Of a stretch of 64,000 nt of DNA, positions 58,302 to 64,000 are shown in pieces. The stretch lies in contig JAITYX010000012.1 of the NCBI GenBank assembly GCA_021018815.1, forward strand, positions 8,853,001-8,917,000. Reading direction: 5' to 3'. The notes beneath the pieces were generated by a model. The model worked only from the letters and a program-made list of their open reading frames with translations, searched no databases and was not told the origin of the DNA. The stretch comes from Talinum fruticosum. Lineage: Eukaryota > Streptophyta > Magnoliopsida > Caryophyllales > Talinaceae. Numbering within the stretch: the first letter of the stretch is position 1; each line of letters starts with the position of its first letter. The translations under genes and the position numbers were made by a program.

Positions 58302-58313
58302 CGGTATCGAGCC
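58302..58313 (+). other. E7 primer-binding site
   Basis: CGGTATCGAGCC: first base changed, and one base missing in the CAG triplet. Confidence 0.75.
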
Positions 58314-58357
58314 TAGCCTTTCAAGAGGATCTCACAATCCAAAGGTCTAAAGATCAA

Positions 58358-60017
58358 ATGCCTCAGAAAAATGGAGAGTTCGATGAAGGAAGATCATCTA
58401 CCGGACCACCTAAGTTCAAGGGGTCGAACTTTGCACATTGGAAGAAGATGATGGAATGCTTTCTATTAGATAATGTTAAAGAAGTGTGGAACATCATCAA
58501 GAATGCAAACTACATCCTAACAAAGATAGAAGGTGCAAGATCAATGCCTAAAGAGAAATCGAGTACACCACTCAAGAAAATGATATGTTCGAAAGAACTT
58601 CAAGGCCATGAACACTCTAATGTGTGCTATAAGCTCAGAAGAGTACAATAGAGTCTCTACATGTGACACAGCCAATGAGGTATAAGACACACTTGTCAAC
58701 ACCTACGAAGGAACAAATCAAGTGAAGCTAGCAAAGATAAGTCAATATGTTCATAAGTATGAGCTGTTCGGAATGTAGTCGAAGAGAACATCTCTCAAAT
58801 TTATGCTTGGTTCACCGATATTAATAACGATCTCAAGTCTCTGGGTAGAAAGATCTCACACGAGGAAATGGTCGGAAAAATTTTGAGAACTCTACCAAAG
58901 AGAAGATGAGGTCCCAAGGTGACAGCCATTGAAGACGCTCAAAATCTTTCTCAACCGAAGCCTGATGAGCTCATTGGGAAGCTACTTAATCATGAGATGC
59001 ACCTAGAAGAAGAGGATGCAGAGGTCGATACCGAAAAGAACATCGCGCTGAAGGCCTCGGAAAGCGAGATGACAAAGTCCGAGCTCCTCGGAGTTAGAAG
59101 AGGATCCCATGGCACTCATTGCCCAAGGCTTGAAAAAGATGATGGAGTGCAAGAAGTGGCAAAACAGGCCAAAGGAAGAGTTCTACCTGAAAGATAAGAA
59201 GGACAAGATAGGTAAATATTCATCCCCTTCGAAATTATCTTTAACTAAGAACTTTGGTTGCTTTGAATGTGGCAGCAACGAGCACATAGTCAAGGACTTG
59301 TCCAAGGAGAAAGAAGGACGAGAAAGAAGAAAAAGGCTATGATGGATACCTTGAGTGATGATGACTCATCTGAAGAAGATGATTTTGATTACTTGAAGTG
59401 TCTTATGGCACCGACGGACTCGTAAGCTGGATCCGAGTGAAACAGATGACAACTCAAATACTGAGGAAGCAAGTCCTCAAGAGCTAATTAAATACTCCTT
59501 AAGTTTTCCAAACATGATTTAGCTAGATATATCTTGACATTGGAAAAAAGTTTAATTCGACTCTTCGATTTTAAAGAACAACTTGAGTCTCTTACTCGCT
59601 GACAAGAATGTTTTGAAAAATGAGTTAGAAAGCTTAAGACAAAATCCGAAAGTACTCGAGACCGAGTGCTCAAGAGTATGAGACTAAGTCCGGGTCACTC
59701 GGAATAGAGAATGAGCAACTGAAAAGGAAGCCTAATGAGTCTTAAGAGCTAGTTTTAAAACTCGCTCAAGGTTTAAAGAATGCTTGAAGAGGAATCTAAT
59801 TCCTATTCAAGTCTTTCCAAAACTAATTCCGTAACCGTAAAGTTCGGGAAGGCTAAGCATGGTCCTATTCACACAATTGAAAAGAGGATTGAACACGAGA
59901 CCAATTTACAAGGAAAAGCCTTCTCTGCCTATTTACAAAGATTTTCAAATAAAAGAGACACGAGACTTAGTTTTGCAGAAAGAAGACTCGGAATTAGACC
60001 GGACCCAAAATCATTAT
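58358..60017 (+). pseudogene. E7 gag and linker
   Basis: ATG at 58358, MPQKNGEFDEGRSSTGPPKF; the third codon is CAG, the likely ancestral form. The second open stretch 58919-59197 has IEDAQNLSQPKPDELIGKLL. KKDKIGKYSSPSK leads into the zinc knuckle (59252-59305): CFECGSNEHIVKD, then a shift because CTTG stands for CTG at 59297-59300. The linker follows with leucine-rich helix and KFGKAKHGPIH near 59845. The best-preserved gag N-terminus of the plus-strand copies. Confidence 0.87.
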
Positions 60018-61491
60018 AATTCATTAGCAGGCAAGAAAAATTCTAATTCACTTAATTTAATAATTTCGAATGGAAAGAAGATTTATGCACTGCTCTAAAG
60101 ACCCAGTTCTTGGAGCCAAAACAATTCGTGGGCTCGGTTCACGGAGGCATACAATTCGTGGCCTCGAGGCGGCCTCCCTTCCCTAAAGGACGCATACTCG
60201 TCAATAATTCTTGGAAGCAATTCAATTCGTGGCTTCGGGTTGATAGACACTTCTATGGCCATAGCTTCAGAGGGTTCTTTAATTCATGGAGTCCTAGATG
60301 AATAACACAATCCTTTCTCCCTTCTTTAGTTCTTTATGTGCTCTTATCTTCTTATTACTTATACATAAGATATACTTAATTCATATACGTTCATGCGTAA
60401 CTTCTTCGAAACAAGCAATTCACATAAGCAAGTTCCAACTCAAGTATAATCAATTCATTTCACATATGCATGCTTATATCATTTATAATCGATGTAATTT
60501 AGGATAAACACATAATCACATAAACATGGCAACTAGGATTTCTAATCAACGAACTTATCGTTTTCATGATCGCGTATTATCGCGTATAAGTGGTTAATGG
60601 TTCTATAACTTTCCTTAATCGATATATATCTTTTAATCTAGCCACATAGCTTCTTAAATTTCAGTTCTTAACTCAGTTACTCATTTAGTTCCGATTTAGC
60701 CCAAAACAGGACATTTTCACTTAAAATTATATATCTCCAAATCTACTCATCCAATGCATACCAAATTTTACAGGAAATTCTCATAAATGATCAGGAAGCT
60801 GCAGTAAAAATTACAGGAATTTTGGGCTACACATGACAGCACAATAATGCAGACAGCAAGTTTTATTCACCGAAAAATCTGCACTAAATCATGAACTCAA
60901 TTTTCTGGTTTTTCTCACTAAACCTATTCAAGCTATTCTCATCCAATTCTCAATAATCATGCTCAATAATGCTTAAACATCACAAATTCAGAACTAGGCA
61001 TCACATAATCACAACATGCTCTTTGATTCGTGAGTTGCTTAGTTTCGTGAATTTCGACCTCTAACTTCTTCAATTAACTTAGGGTTTCCAATTTCATGCT
61101 TCGAATTCATGTTCAATCCACCTAATTCATTTTAATTCTTTAGGATGAATTCAGATTACTCACCTTAGATTCTTAGAGGTTCTAAGAATTCGGTTCTACA
61201 GGGTTTCGGATTAGGTTTCGATTTGGGTTTTGCTTTCTCTTCTTCCTCCTTTCGCTGCCCTCATTGCTCTTTGCTTCGTCTCTCCTTCTTTCGCCCTCTG
61301 TTTCTCTTTCCTTTCTTCTTCGTCCGCTGCCTGTCCTCAGGCCTGCCGTGCCGACCGGTAGCCGATTTCCGGCGTTCCTCTCGCTCCCGCTTCCACTCCC
61401 GCTCGCTCTTCCTCTCTCTCGTGCGTTCTGCTCCCTCTCGCTTTCCCTGCTTCCGCGTTCTTTCGTTCCCCTTTCTTCTTCTGCTCTTGTA
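60018..61491 (-). mobile_element. Tekay-like LTR segment, minus strand
   Basis: On the minus strand a GA-rich leader (61491-61220) is followed by a splice-donor-like AAGGTGAGTAATC (61155-61167) and AT-rich DNA, the same plan as 16690-17150 on the plus strand. The small ORFs in the TC-rich part (Ser/Arg/Phe-rich) are compositional. 60018-61150 contains no gene I recognise. The 5' terminus is cut by the sequence starting at 61492. Confidence 0.4.

Positions 61492-64000
<2,509 letters not shown>

Larger units (their letters stand above)
57328..60017 (+). mobile_element. E7: 5' part of a SIRE-like element (LTR end, primer site, gag)
   Basis: Truncated LTR 57328-58299, primer site, and gag through the linker. 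The match to other copies stops at about 60017, just before the protease, where unrelated Tekay-like sequence begins. Confidence 0.88.

Overview
The window is a gene-poor, repeat-dense piece of plant nuclear DNA, almost certainly from a flowering plant; the species cannot be fixed. Nearly everything assignable is a transposable element. The dominant family is a Ty1/copia element of SIRE (sirevirus/Maximus) type: LTRs of about 1.4-1.6 kb with TGAAG...CTTCA ends, an initiator-tRNA-Met primer site, gag with a zinc knuckle and long coiled linker, protease, integrase, reverse transcriptase and RNase H, then a separate envelope-like ORF before a polypurine tract. I found no host gene, tRNA, rRNA or CRISPR that I would defend.

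Layout. 1-1856: LTR-type repeat A, which recurs inverted at about 20690-22603. 1857-5327: SIRE-like fragment E1 (minus). 5328-6384: AT-rich unclassified DNA ending in a Tekay-like LTR end. 6456-16166: E2, a nearly full-length plus-strand SIRE-like element. 16440-19316: a probable Tekay-like solo LTR. 19524-20134: a degenerate 12-unit tandem array. 22735-52043: a Ty3/gypsy polyprotein fragment split by a 27-kb nest: E3 (plus, 23374-50436) sits in the gypsy RNase H, E4 (minus, 25396-41932) sits in the gag of E3, and E5 (minus, 29485-38441) sits in E4. The first two insertions are bounded by 5-bp target duplications readable in the host reading frame. 53876-54495: LTR fragment. 54496-56562: 3' part of a CACTA DNA transposon with Ulp1-like exons. 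57328-60017: 5' part of SIRE-like E7. 60018-64000: Tekay-like LTR sequence with an (AT)n tract.

The most striking signal is not a gene. Differences between copies, and departures from universally conserved motifs, concentrate at CAG/CTG trinucleotides (the symmetric CHG methylation context of plants). The same site is read as CAG, CGG, CGAG, CG or TAG in different copies (CTG as CCG, CTCG, CTTG or CG). This affects the primer site, zinc knuckle, protease DSG, RT and RNase H motifs, the gypsy integrase and the CACTA protease, and it separates the two LTRs of a single element. It explains the abundance of CTCGGA/TCCGAG and many frameshifts. Deamination would give the opposite change, so the simplest explanation is systematic base-calling or consensus error at CHG-methylated cytosines; an unknown biological process is the alternative. 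The apparent decay of these elements should therefore not be taken at face value.

A second point is a TATAAATAG box just upstream of the envelope-like ORF in two elements and degenerate in a third, suggesting that this ORF has its own internal promoter.
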